Part shown: piece by piece, positions 7,774 to 13,230 of the stretch
Layout of the letters: each line of letters starts with the position of its first letter
Numbering within the stretch: position 1 is the first letter of the stretch
Assembly: GCA_047971485.1 (NCBI GenBank)
Contig: JBKDZR010000069.1
Span: 1-15,174, forward strand
From: JBKDZR01 sp047971485
GTDB taxonomy: Bacteria > Pseudomonadota > Alphaproteobacteria > Rhodobacterales > Rhodobacteraceae
Reading direction: 5' to 3'
DNA length: 15,174 nucleotides
Position numbers and translations under genes: made by a program
The notes under the pieces: generated by a model
Database searches by the model: none
Seen by the model: only the letters and a program-made list of their open reading frames with translations
What the model was told of the DNA's origin: nothing

Positions 7774-7851
7774 CAGTAGGGCGGGGATCGTGACACTGGG
7801 CAGGAAACATAACATGGGGCAAGGATTGTGACATTGGGGCAAGGATTGTGA
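7751..7851 (+). repeat. Degenerate 20-bp tandem repeat at the methyltransferase/pgeF junction
   Basis: Units begin at 7751, 7771, 7791, about 7810, 7829 and 7849 (the last only as TGACACT). Units 1 and 2 are TGACACTGGGGCGGGGATCG and TGACAGTAGGGCGGGGATCG. Unit 5 is TGACATTGGGGCAAGGATTG. Units 3 and 4 are diverged and each one base short (38 bases together). The array starts inside the methyltransferase gene, supplies its stop codon, and ends in the pgeF start codon. Two sub-types (GCGGGGATCG and GCAAGGATTG) suggest at least two duplication steps. Confidence 0.92.
7770..7851 (+). other. Chain of three overlapping mini-ORFs leading into pgeF
   Basis: Three tiny frames run through the repeat: 7770-7793 (peptide MTVGRGS), 7790-7831 (MTLGRKHNMGQGL) and 7828-7851 (MTLGQGL). 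Each begins with the GTG of a GTGA whose TGA ends the previous frame: the methyltransferase stop at 7771-7773, then 7791-7793 and 7829-7831. The last stop (7849-7851) overlaps the pgeF GTG at 7848. Every junction therefore has the four-base overlap used in termination-reinitiation. Short purine tracts (GGGGA or AAGGA) lie two bases before each GTG. The frames are seen directly; whether they are translated is inference. Confidence 0.55.
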
Positions 7852-8606
7852 CACTCGAACCGATCACCGCTGACGCGCTTGCCAGCTTTACCCACGGGTT
7901 CTTTACCCGGCGGGGCGGGGCCTCATCGGGTGTGTTCGAAGGACTGAACTGCGGGCGCGGGTCCAGCGACCAGTCCGAGGTGGTTGAAATCAACCGCGCC
8001 CGCGCGGTCCGGGCTATGGATGCCGAGCCGGAAAACCTGATCGGCCTGTTCCAGACCCATTCGGCCCGTGCGGTCACGGTCGATGCACCGCAGACCAGTC
8101 CCGCGCCTGATGCCGATGCCGTGGTCAGCGCCAGTCCGGGGTTGGTCCTGTCGATCCTGACTGCGGATTGCGCCCCGGTCCTGTTCGGCGATTCCCAGTC
8201 GCGGGTCATCGGCGCGGCCCATGCCGGCTGGCGCGGAGCGTTGGACGGGGTGCTGGAGGCGACGCTGGATGCAATGGAGGGGCTGGGGGCAGCCCGGGCG
8301 AATATCTCGGCGGTGATCGGCCCGACGATCAGCCAGCGCGCTTATGAGGTCGGTCCCGAATTTCTCGAACGTTTCCTGGATGACAGCCGCGATCACGCCC
8401 GCTTTTTCGTCAATGGCGATGGCGACCGCTATCATTTCGATCTGCCTGGCTTTGCCCTGCAGCGCATGCGTGCGGCGGGAATCGGTCACGCGGAATGGAC
8501 CCGCCATTGCACCTATTCCGAACCCTGGCGGTTTTTCAGTTATCGGCGCAGCGTGCATGAAAAACAGGCAGATTATGGGCGCCTGATATCGGCAATCCGT
8601 CTTTAG
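7848..8606 (+). CDS. pgeF: Peptidoglycan editing factor PgeF (YfiH/laccase-domain)
   Basis: Cytosolic zinc-dependent protein of the former multicopper polyphenol oxidase/laccase family. In E. coli, PgeF (YfiH) helps keep the wrong amino acid (serine for alanine) out of peptidoglycan stems. 252 aa. Family blocks in order: FTHGFFTRRGGASSGVFEGLNC, FQTHSARAV with metal ligand His71, TADCAPVLF with Cys108, AAHAGWRGAL with His125, IGPTISQRAYEVGPEF, HFDLPGFAL and the terminal CTYSEPWRFFSYRR. These three ligands match E. coli His71, Cys107 and His124. The start is GTG at 7848, giving MTLEPITAD, placed correctly ahead of the conserved FTHGFF. AAGGA ends only two bases before it, which favours coupling over independent initiation. 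The repeat array upstream replaces the simple overlap expected here. Confidence 0.93.
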   Translation: MTLEPITADALASFTHGFFTRRGGASSGVFEGLNCGRGSSDQSEVVEINRARAVRAMDAEPENLIGLFQTHSARAVTVDAPQTSPAPDADAVVSASPGLVLSILTADCAPVLFGDSQSRVIGAAHAGWRGALDGVLEATLDAMEGLGAARANISAVIGPTISQRAYEVGPEFLERFLDDSRDHARFFVNGDGDRYHFDLPGFALQRMRAAGIGHAEWTRHCTYSEPWRFFSYRRSVHEKQADYGRLISAIRL

Positions 8607-8638
8607 CGGAAAACCGCTTGCTGCACCGCAGAAAATTC

Positions 8639-8815
8639 TTGGGGAATCCCTGAAAACTGGTACATAGTCCCCGTGTCGGCCGGGTTTTGAAACCAGGTGT
8701 GGCGGGCTTGGGTGTGTTTTTGTAACGCGCGCTTGCGCCAGGGGGTCGGCACGGAATTTACGAGTGGCCTATCCTTACGGGGCCGTCCGGATCCACCCCG
8801 GACGGCCCTTCTGGT
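8639..8815 (+). other. Non-coding gap after pgeF, possible small RNA
   Basis: The 209 bases between pgeF and the AsnC/Lrp gene hold no credible reading frame. A weak promoter-like pair is visible: TTGGGG at 8639-8644 with TACATA at 8661-8666 or CATAGT at 8663-8668. It is followed by a perfect small hairpin GGTTT-TG-AAACC (8683-8694), a GCGC-GCTT-GCGC hairpin in the CGCGCTTGCGCC stretch, and the strong stem at 8780-8808. This could be an independent small RNA or simply the pgeF 3' untranslated region. I recognise no known RNA family. Confidence 0.22.
8780..8815. terminator. Terminator stem shared by pgeF and the AsnC/Lrp gene
   Basis: A perfect 11-bp stem GGGCCGTCCGG (8780-8790) / CCGGACGGCCC (8798-8808) with a seven-base loop sits between the converging genes, eight bases from the regulator's stop. 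On the plus strand the tail is TTCTGGTTC. On the minus strand there is no T run, so it is most convincing for plus-strand transcripts. Confidence 0.65.
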
Positions 8816-9310
8816 TCAGGCCGAGCGGCTCAGCCGTTCTTCCAGAACCTCGAACGGCACACCCGGATCGTCCTTGCTGCTGCGGATGACCAGCGATGTC
8901 TTGACGCTGGCGACATTTTCGGCGGCGGTCAGCTCGCCGGTCAGAAAGCTTTGAAAGCTGGACAAATCGGGGGCGACGCATTTCAGCATGAAGTCGACCT
9001 CGCCGTTCAGCATATGACATTCGCGGACCAATGGCCAGTTCTGGCATCGGGCCTCAAAGGCGGCCAGATCGGTTTCGGCCTGGCTTTGCAGCCCGACCAT
9101 GACGAACACCTGCACCTCAAAGCCCAGTTCGCGGCTGTCGACCTCGGCGTGATAGCCGCGGATATAGCCACTTTCCTCCAGCGTGCGCATGCGCCGCAGA
9201 CAGGGCGGGGCGGAAATGCCGACGCGTTTGGCCAGTTCGACATTGGTCATCCGGCCATCCGATTGCAGTTCGGACAGGATTTTCCGATCAATGGGATCGA
9301 GTTTGGACAT
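8816..9310 (-). CDS. AsnC/Lrp family transcriptional regulator
   Basis: 164-aa DNA-binding regulator of the feast/famine family, which senses amino acids and usually forms dimers to octamers. Residues 1-50 form the winged helix-turn-helix: LDPIDRKILSELQSDGRMT, then NVELAKRVGISAPPCLRRM with the recognition helix at ISAPPCLRRM. The RAM ligand-binding domain follows (about 65-145), with FVMVGLQSQ and the GEVDFMLKCVAPDL turn where effectors bind in relatives. The ATG at 9308-9310 was chosen because MSKLDPIDRKIL is the normal family start. GGAAGGG at 9321-9327 lies 10 bases upstream; in-frame ATGs at 9319 and 9337 are alternatives. It diverges from trxB, and a palindromic site lies between them. 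Effector and targets are unknown. Confidence 0.93.
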   Translation of the reverse strand: MSKLDPIDRKILSELQSDGRMTNVELAKRVGISAPPCLRRMRTLEESGYIRGYHAEVDSRELGFEVQVFVMVGLQSQAETDLAAFEARCQNWPLVRECHMLNGEVDFMLKCVAPDLSSFQSFLTGELTAAENVASVKTSLVIRSSKDDPGVPFEVLEERLSRSA

Positions 9311-9362
9311 TGCCAGCATACCCTTCCGAGTTTTCATGCAAACTTAGCCATTACGCCGGATT

Positions 9363-9381
9363 TGCGCAATAATATTTCGCA
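9363..9381. promoter_or_regulatory. Candidate AsnC/Lrp operator (19-bp inverted repeat)
   Basis: TGCGCAATA (9363-9371) and TATTTCGCA (9373-9381) are inverted around a central A, with one mismatched pair (C9367/T9377). The dyad has an AT-rich core and GC-bearing ends, as in sites bound by AsnC/Lrp proteins. It sits 53 bases upstream of the regulator's start and about 108 upstream of trxB, so it could serve autoregulation, trxB, or both. TATTAT/AATAAT inside it could double as a -10 element, but no matching -35 box is obvious. Confidence 0.5.
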
Positions 9382-9440
9382 GGCTGGTCAGCGATCCGGG
9401 CGCTCTGTGGGACCGGCACGGGTAAAGGGGTTTTCTCGTC

Positions 9441-9474
9441 GTCGCAACGGGCTTATATCCCGCGTCGCTGCGAC
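9441..9474 (+). other. Hairpin in the trxB leader
   Basis: GTCGCA (9441-9446) can pair with TGCGAC (9469-9474), enclosing an inner CGGG (9448-9451) / CCCG (9459-9462) stem with the loop CTTATAT. It ends directly before the AGGAGA ribosome site (9475-9480). It may be a leader RNA structure, or TTATAT (9453-9458) may be the promoter -10 box. No function can be assigned. Confidence 0.3.
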
Positions 9475-9488
9475 AGGAGAGATGCGGA

Positions 9489-10436
9489 ATGGCCCAGAAC
9501 GAACGCCGGGTGAAGGTTTTGATCATTGGGTCGGGTCCGGCCGGCTATACGGCGGCGGTGTATGCATCGCGGGCGATGCTGGAACCGGTGCTGATTCAGG
9601 GGATCCAGCCGGGCGGTCAGCTGACCATCACCACCGATGTGGAAAACTGGCCCGGGGATCTGTCGGTGATGGGGCCGGATCTGATGGTCCGGATGGAGGC
9701 ACATGCCCGCGAAATGGGCGCCGAGATCGTGTCGGATGTGGTGACGCGGATCGACCTGTCGGCCCGCCCGTTCCGTGCCGAAACCGACAGTGGCGCGGTC
9801 TGGCTGGCCGATGCGGTGATCCTGGCCACGGGCGCCCAGGCGCGCTGGCTGGGGCTGGACACGGAAGAGAAATACAAGGGGTTCGGCGTGTCGGCCTGTG
9901 CCACCTGCGACGGGTTTTTCTATCGCGGGCAAGAGGTTGTGGTCGTCGGCGGCGGCAATACGGCCGTGGAAGAGGCCCTGTTCCTGACCAATTTCGCCTC
10001 GAAAGTGACACTGGTGCATCGCCGCGACAGTCTGCGCGCTGAAAAGATCCTGCAAGACCGGTTGTTCAAGAATGACAAGGTCGAGGTGATCTGGAACCAT
10101 GCGCTGGACGCTGTGGATGGCCCCACCGATCCGCTGGGCGTTGAAGAGGTGCGGCTGCGCGATGTGACCAGCGGCGCGATCCGCACCGTGCCGGCCAAGG
10201 GTGTGTTTATCGCCATTGGCCACGCGCCGTCCTCGGAACTGGTGGCCGATCAGCTGGAGACCCATCATGGCGGCTACGTGGTGACCAAACCCGACAGTAC
10301 GGCCACCTCGATCCCCGGGGTCTTTGCCGCCGGCGATCTGGTGGACCATGTGTTCCGTCAGGCGGTGACCAGCGCGGGCATGGGCTGTATGGCTGCGCTG
10401 GAAGCCGAGCGCTTCCTGGCTGATCTCAACCCGTAA
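9489..10436 (+). CDS. trxB: Thioredoxin-disulfide reductase
   Basis: Flavoprotein that uses NADPH to reduce thioredoxin, supplying electrons to ribonucleotide reductase, peroxiredoxins and methionine sulfoxide reductase. 315 aa, near the low-molecular-weight family norm. Visible: FAD dinucleotide fold IIGSGPAGYTAAVYASRA (Gly14, Gly16, Gly19), the redox-active CATC at Cys137 and Cys140 in SACATCDGFFY, NADPH fold VVVVGGGNTAVEEA (GGGNTA at 154-159) followed by HRRDSLRAE, and the C-terminal FAD motif GVFAAGDL (277-284). The ATG at 9489 has AGGAGA at 9475-9480, eight bases upstream. An ATG at 9482 is out of frame. It diverges from the AsnC/Lrp gene and converges with DUF1150/hsp20. Confidence 0.97.
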   Translation: MAQNERRVKVLIIGSGPAGYTAAVYASRAMLEPVLIQGIQPGGQLTITTDVENWPGDLSVMGPDLMVRMEAHAREMGAEIVSDVVTRIDLSARPFRAETDSGAVWLADAVILATGAQARWLGLDTEEKYKGFGVSACATCDGFFYRGQEVVVVGGGNTAVEEALFLTNFASKVTLVHRRDSLRAEKILQDRLFKNDKVEVIWNHALDAVDGPTDPLGVEEVRLRDVTSGAIRTVPAKGVFIAIGHAPSSELVADQLETHHGGYVVTKPDSTATSIPGVFAAGDLVDHVFRQAVTSAGMGCMAALEAERFLADLNP

Positions 10437-10453
10437 ATCCGGCCAAGCTTGCG

Positions 10454-10489
10454 TGCGGGGCGCACAGGGCGCGTCCCGCAACCTGTTTG
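10454..10489 (+). terminator. Probable terminator after trxB
   Basis: A 10-bp stem TGCGGGGCGC (10454-10463) / GCGTCCCGCA (10471-10480), with one G-T pair and a seven-base loop, is followed by ACCTGTTTG. It lies 17 bases after the trxB stop. The tail is only moderately T-rich. It may also stop minus-strand transcripts leaving DUF1150. Confidence 0.5.
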
Positions 10490-10490
10490 A

Positions 10491-10718
10491 TCAGTGCACG
10501 TTCACCGGGGTGAAGTCATTCTGCCGGGCCAGCAAAAAGGCCAACTTGCGGTCCCGCACCAGTGCCAGCCGGTCACCATTGGGGGCGTGGACCGCAAAGA
10601 GCGGCGCATCCCCGGCCTGGCTGCGCAGATCTTCGGGCAGATCGGCGGGGTTGACCGGACGCACATAGACGATTCGCTGATCCTGAGGGGCCTGGGCGAA
10701 ATCCTGCGGTGTGTTCAT
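10491..10718 (-). CDS. DUF1150 family protein
   Basis: 75-aa protein of a small, uncharacterised family that occurs in alphaproteobacteria, commonly next to an hsp20 gene. The middle IVYVRPVNPADLPEDLR and the C-terminal part with APLFAVHAPNGDRLALV and RDRKLAFLLARQNDFTPVNVH are the recognisable portions. No signal peptide, membrane span or catalytic motif is visible. The ATG (10716-10718) overlaps the hsp20 stop in ATGA, and GGAGG (10725-10729) lies six bases upstream inside the hsp20 reading frame. Co-translation with a small heat-shock protein suggests a role in the same response, perhaps as a modifier or partner, but that is guilt by association. Confidence 0.85.
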   Translation of the reverse strand: MNTPQDFAQAPQDQRIVYVRPVNPADLPEDLRSQAGDAPLFAVHAPNGDRLALVRDRKLAFLLARQNDFTPVNVH

Positions 10719-11137
10719 GACGGACCTCCACTGGTAATCTTGATGCGCTGAAGCACGGTCTCGGGCGCGATGCGGCGCAAATCGACATGCAACAGCCCGT
10801 TTTCCATTGATGCGCCCCGCACCTCGACCCCATCGGCCAGAACGAAGCTGCGCTGAAACTGGCGCCCGGCAATGCCGCGATGCAGATAGACGCGCTCAGC
10901 TTCGTCCTCGGGCTGGCGGCCACGGATGACCAGCTGGCGGTCCTCGACGGTGATCGCCAGGTCGTCTTCACGGAAGCCGGCCACGGCCAAGGTGATCCGG
11001 TAGGACCCGTTCGACGTCTGTTCGATATTATAGGGGGGGTACCCGTCATTGCCGGTCTTGGCTGTGTGTTCCACCAGGCGTTCGAGTTGCTCGAAGCCCA
11101 GAAGGAACGGGTGGGTCCCCAGCGTCAGTTTGCTCAT
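10715..11137 (-). CDS. Small heat-shock protein, Hsp20/alpha-crystallin (IbpA-like)
   Basis: ATP-independent holdase that binds unfolding proteins and passes them to DnaK/ClpB. 140 aa. Short N-terminal arm MSKLTLGTHPFLLGFEQLERL; alpha-crystallin beta-sandwich from about residue 35 (YNIEQTSNGSYRITLAVAG, then DDLAITVEDRQLVIRGRQ, ERVYLHRGIAGRQFQRSF, and the ENGLLHVDLRR strand); C-terminal IKI anchor (132-134), the IxI motif that links dimers in the oligomer. The ATG at 11135-11137 has AAGGA (11145-11149) seven bases upstream. An in-frame ATG at 11191 is rejected because it precedes the ribosome site and coincides with the predicted transcription start. It heads an operon with DUF1150 and has a strong sigma-32-type promoter. 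Confidence 0.95.
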   Translation of the reverse strand: MSKLTLGTHPFLLGFEQLERLVEHTAKTGNDGYPPYNIEQTSNGSYRITLAVAGFREDDLAITVEDRQLVIRGRQPEDEAERVYLHRGIAGRQFQRSFVLADGVEVRGASMENGLLHVDLRRIAPETVLQRIKITSGGPS

Positions 11138-11196
11138 CGACACGTCCTTGGTTAAGCGACTGTGCAATTCGGCCCCGAAACTGGCGGCCATGGAAA

Positions 11197-11227
11197 ATAT
11201 ATGGGCGGCGCGGGGCTGTGTTACAAG
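11197..11227 (-). promoter_or_regulatory. RpoH (sigma-32) heat-shock promoter of hsp20-DUF1150
   Basis: On the minus strand CTTGTAA (11227-11221) and CCCATATAT (11205-11197) are 15 bases apart, an excellent match to the sigma-32 pattern. Transcription would start near 11190, leaving a leader of about 50 bases before the ATG. Confidence 0.75.
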
Positions 11228-11330
11228 ATCGGCCGGGGCAGGCCGGAATATGCCTCTGATGTCGAAACACTTTTCTCAGGGCGCATTCTCGGCTAAGCTG
11301 CGCATCTGCACGGCAAGCTGGACCTAGCCA

Positions 11331-11552
11331 ATGAACGCATTCGGATCCATGTCCCATCAGGAAGTGTTGCGGGTAAAGCTGGAGGTGCTGCGCCGCGAAC
11401 ACCGCGATCTCGATAACGCCATCGCGGCGTTGCAGGACGCGGCGGCGGGGGCGAATCATCTGACATTGCGCCGGCTGAAGAAGCAGAAGCTGGGCCTCAA
11501 GGATCAGATCGCCCAGATCGAGGATGAGCTTCTGCCTGACATCATCGCCTGA
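11331..11552 (+). CDS. DUF465 (YdcH-like) small protein
   Basis: 73-aa, highly charged, probably alpha-helical hairpin protein. The segment VLRVKLEVLRREHRDLDNAIAAL and the family hallmark LKKQKLGLKDQIAQIEDEL mark it as DUF465/YdcH; function is unknown in all relatives I know. There is no membrane span or signal peptide. Start choice is uncertain: ATG 11331 gives the full length, ATG 11349 gives MSHQEVLRVK and 67 aa, and neither has a clear ribosome site. It is divergent from hsp20 and 93 bases upstream of purE on the same strand. purE has its own promoter-like sequence, so it need not be in the same transcript. Confidence 0.82.
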   Translation: MNAFGSMSHQEVLRVKLEVLRREHRDLDNAIAALQDAAAGANHLTLRRLKKQKLGLKDQIAQIEDELLPDIIA

Positions 11553-11565
11553 CACGCAAGGTGCA

Positions 11566-11593
11566 TTGCGGCGCGGCGCGGGCTAGGTATAGT
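11566..11593 (+). promoter_or_regulatory. Possible promoter of purEK
   Basis: TATAGT at 11588-11593 is a five-of-six -10 box. TTGCGG at 11566-11571, 16 bases upstream, is a weak -35. It lies about 50 bases before the purE start codon. A perfect 10-bp palindrome GTTCCGGAAC (11598-11607) lies just downstream of the expected start site. No PurR-box or purine riboswitch is recognisable. Confidence 0.4.
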
Positions 11594-11645
11594 GCCCGTT
11601 CCGGAACCTCGCCGTTCCGCTTGTCGTATCTGGTCGGAGCACAGC

Positions 11646-12134
11646 ATGGCAGACCCCGAAATCGGCCTTATCATGGGCAGCCAGTCCGACTGGCCGACGA
11701 TGAAACTGGCCGCTGAAATCCTGGATGACCTGGGCGTTGCCTATGAGGCGCGGATCGTTTCTGCCCATCGCACGCCGGACCGGTTGTGGGATTACGGGCG
11801 GGCAGCGGCCGGGCGTGGGCTGAAATGCATCATTGCCGGGGCCGGGGGGGCGGCGCATTTGCCGGGCATGATGGCCTCGAAGACCCGGGTGCCGGTGATC
11901 GGGGTGCCGATCCAGACCAGGGCTCTCAGTGGGGTCGATTCGCTGTATTCCATTGTCCAGATGCCGCGCGGCTATCCGGTGGCGACCATGGCCATCGGGG
12001 CGGCGGGGGCGGCCAATGCCGGGCTGATGGCCGCGGGGATCCTGGCCCTTGGCGATCCGGCCCTGGCCGCGCGGCTTGAGGACTGGCGCGCCGCGCTGTC
12101 GGCTTCGATCCCGGAGGAGCCCGCCGATGACTAA
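11646..12134 (+). CDS. purE: N5-carboxyaminoimidazole ribonucleotide mutase
   Basis: Class I PurE: converts N5-CAIR to CAIR in purine synthesis, working after PurK. 162 aa, normal length, forming an octamer in relatives. Visible: GSQSDWPTM (from Gly11), ARIVSAHRTPDRL with the catalytic-site His41, the glycine-rich IIAGAGGAAHLPGM phosphate loop, and VPIQTRALSGVDSLYSIVQMP, followed by the helical tail. The ATG at 11646 has CGGAG (11635-11639) six bases upstream; an in-frame upstream ATG at 11592 adds 18 residues with no family match. The last eight bases overlap the purK start (ATGACTAA), so the two are coupled. Confidence 0.97.
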   Translation: MADPEIGLIMGSQSDWPTMKLAAEILDDLGVAYEARIVSAHRTPDRLWDYGRAAAGRGLKCIIAGAGGAAHLPGMMASKTRVPVIGVPIQTRALSGVDSLYSIVQMPRGYPVATMAIGAAGAANAGLMAAGILALGDPALAARLEDWRAALSASIPEEPADD

Positions 12135-13206
12135 GCCACTTTCCCCCGGATCGACGATTGGCATCCTTGGCGGTGGGCAACTGGCGCGGATGCTGGCCCT
12201 TGCCGCGGCGCGTCTGGGGCTGCGGTGTCATGTCTATGATCCCGCACCGGACGGACCGGCGGCGCAGGTTTGTGCGGCAGCGACCACGGCTGGCTGGGAC
12301 GATACGGCTGCGCTGGATGCCTTTGCTGCTGCTGTCGATGTCATCACCTATGAGTTTGAGAACATCCCCGCCGCCGCCCTGGACAGGTTGCAGGCCCGGT
12401 GCCCGGTGCGCCCGACCGTGCGCGCATTGGAGGTGTCGCAGGACCGGCTGGTGGAAAAGCGGTTCCTCAACGATCTGGGGCTGGCCACGGCGCCTTTTGC
12501 CCCGGTCGATGGCTCCGAGGGGATCACGGCCGCAGCAGAACACACCGGCCTGCCGGCGATCCTCAAGACCCGGCGTCTGGGTTATGATGGCAAGGGCCAG
12601 GCGCGGTTGACCGATCTGTCCGGCGCGGAGGCCGCCTGGCGGGACATTGGCGCGGCGCCGGCCATTCTGGAAGGCATGGTGGCCTTCGAGAGCGAGATCT
12701 CGGTGATCGGCGCGCGGGGGCTGGACGGGCGGGTGGCCTGTTTCGACCCGGGCGAGAATGTCCATCGCGACGGTATCCTGCGCCACACCACTGTGCCCGC
12801 ACGGCTGAGCACGGCGCGCAAGACCGATGCGGTGTTGCTGGCGGGGCGGATCCTGAATGCGCTGGACTATGTGGGCGTTCTGGGGGTGGAACTGTTTGTC
12901 ACCGCGCAGGGCTTGTTGGTCAATGAAATTGCGCCGCGTGTCCATAATTCGGGCCATTGGACCCAAAATGGATGCACTGTCTGTCAGTTCGAACAGCATA
13001 TCCGTGCCGTGGCAGGCTGGCCTCTAGGGGACGGGCGGCGCCATTCGGATGTTGTGATGGAAAATCTGATCGGCGACGACATGGACCGGCTGGCCGAATT
13101 GCGGGCCGATCCAGGAGCCGCCCTGCATCTCTACGGCAAGGCCGATACACGCCCGGGCCGCAAGATGGGCCATGTCAACCGGATCACCGGCCCGGCCGGA
13201 GCCTGA
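12127..13206 (+). CDS. purK: N5-carboxyaminoimidazole ribonucleotide synthase
   Basis: ATP-grasp enzyme that carboxylates AIR to N5-CAIR with bicarbonate, upstream of PurE. 359 aa, as expected. The pre-ATP-grasp fold has GILGGGQLARML (Gly15-Gly17) and YEFENIP. The ATP-grasp domain has SQDRLVEKRFL, the nucleotide-binding LKTRRLGYDGKGQ (Lys147, with loop Gly152-Lys156), FESEISVI, and the metal/substrate motif NEIAPRVHNSGHWT (266-279, Glu267). The C-terminal domain ends in LYGKADTRPGRKMGHVN. The ATG at 12127 lies seven bases after a strong GGAGGAG (12113-12119) and overlaps the end of purE by eight bases. It converges closely with the GNAT gene. Confidence 0.97.
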   Translation: MTKPLSPGSTIGILGGGQLARMLALAAARLGLRCHVYDPAPDGPAAQVCAAATTAGWDDTAALDAFAAAVDVITYEFENIPAAALDRLQARCPVRPTVRALEVSQDRLVEKRFLNDLGLATAPFAPVDGSEGITAAAEHTGLPAILKTRRLGYDGKGQARLTDLSGAEAAWRDIGAAPAILEGMVAFESEISVIGARGLDGRVACFDPGENVHRDGILRHTTVPARLSTARKTDAVLLAGRILNALDYVGVLGVELFVTAQGLLVNEIAPRVHNSGHWTQNGCTVCQFEQHIRAVAGWPLGDGRRHSDVVMENLIGDDMDRLAELRADPGAALHLYGKADTRPGRKMGHVNRITGPAGA

Positions 13207-13209
13207 GAA

Positions 13210-13230
13210 GGGGGCGGTACTCAGGCCCCC
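13210..13230. other. Stem-loop between purK and the GNAT gene
   Basis: GGGGGC (13210-13215) pairs with GCCCCC (13225-13230) around a nine-base loop that includes the GNAT stop codon. Neither strand has a T run after it, so it is at best a weak or Rho-assisted terminator for the 14-base convergent gap. Confidence 0.35.

Noticed and set aside
6544..7854. A 436-codon open frame on the minus strand opposite the methyltransferase gene
   Set aside because: Rich in Arg, Pro, His and Gln with no recognisable domain. It lies entirely opposite well-conserved genes and is a by-product of high GC content. The same holds for long antisense frames at 2504-3478, 5636-6667, 8951-10042 and 11926-12999.
11138..11190. 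Possible ROSE-type thermometer in the hsp20 leader
   Set aside because: The leader is about 50 bases and I found no segment complementary to the AAGGA ribosome site. The sigma-32 promoter already explains heat control.
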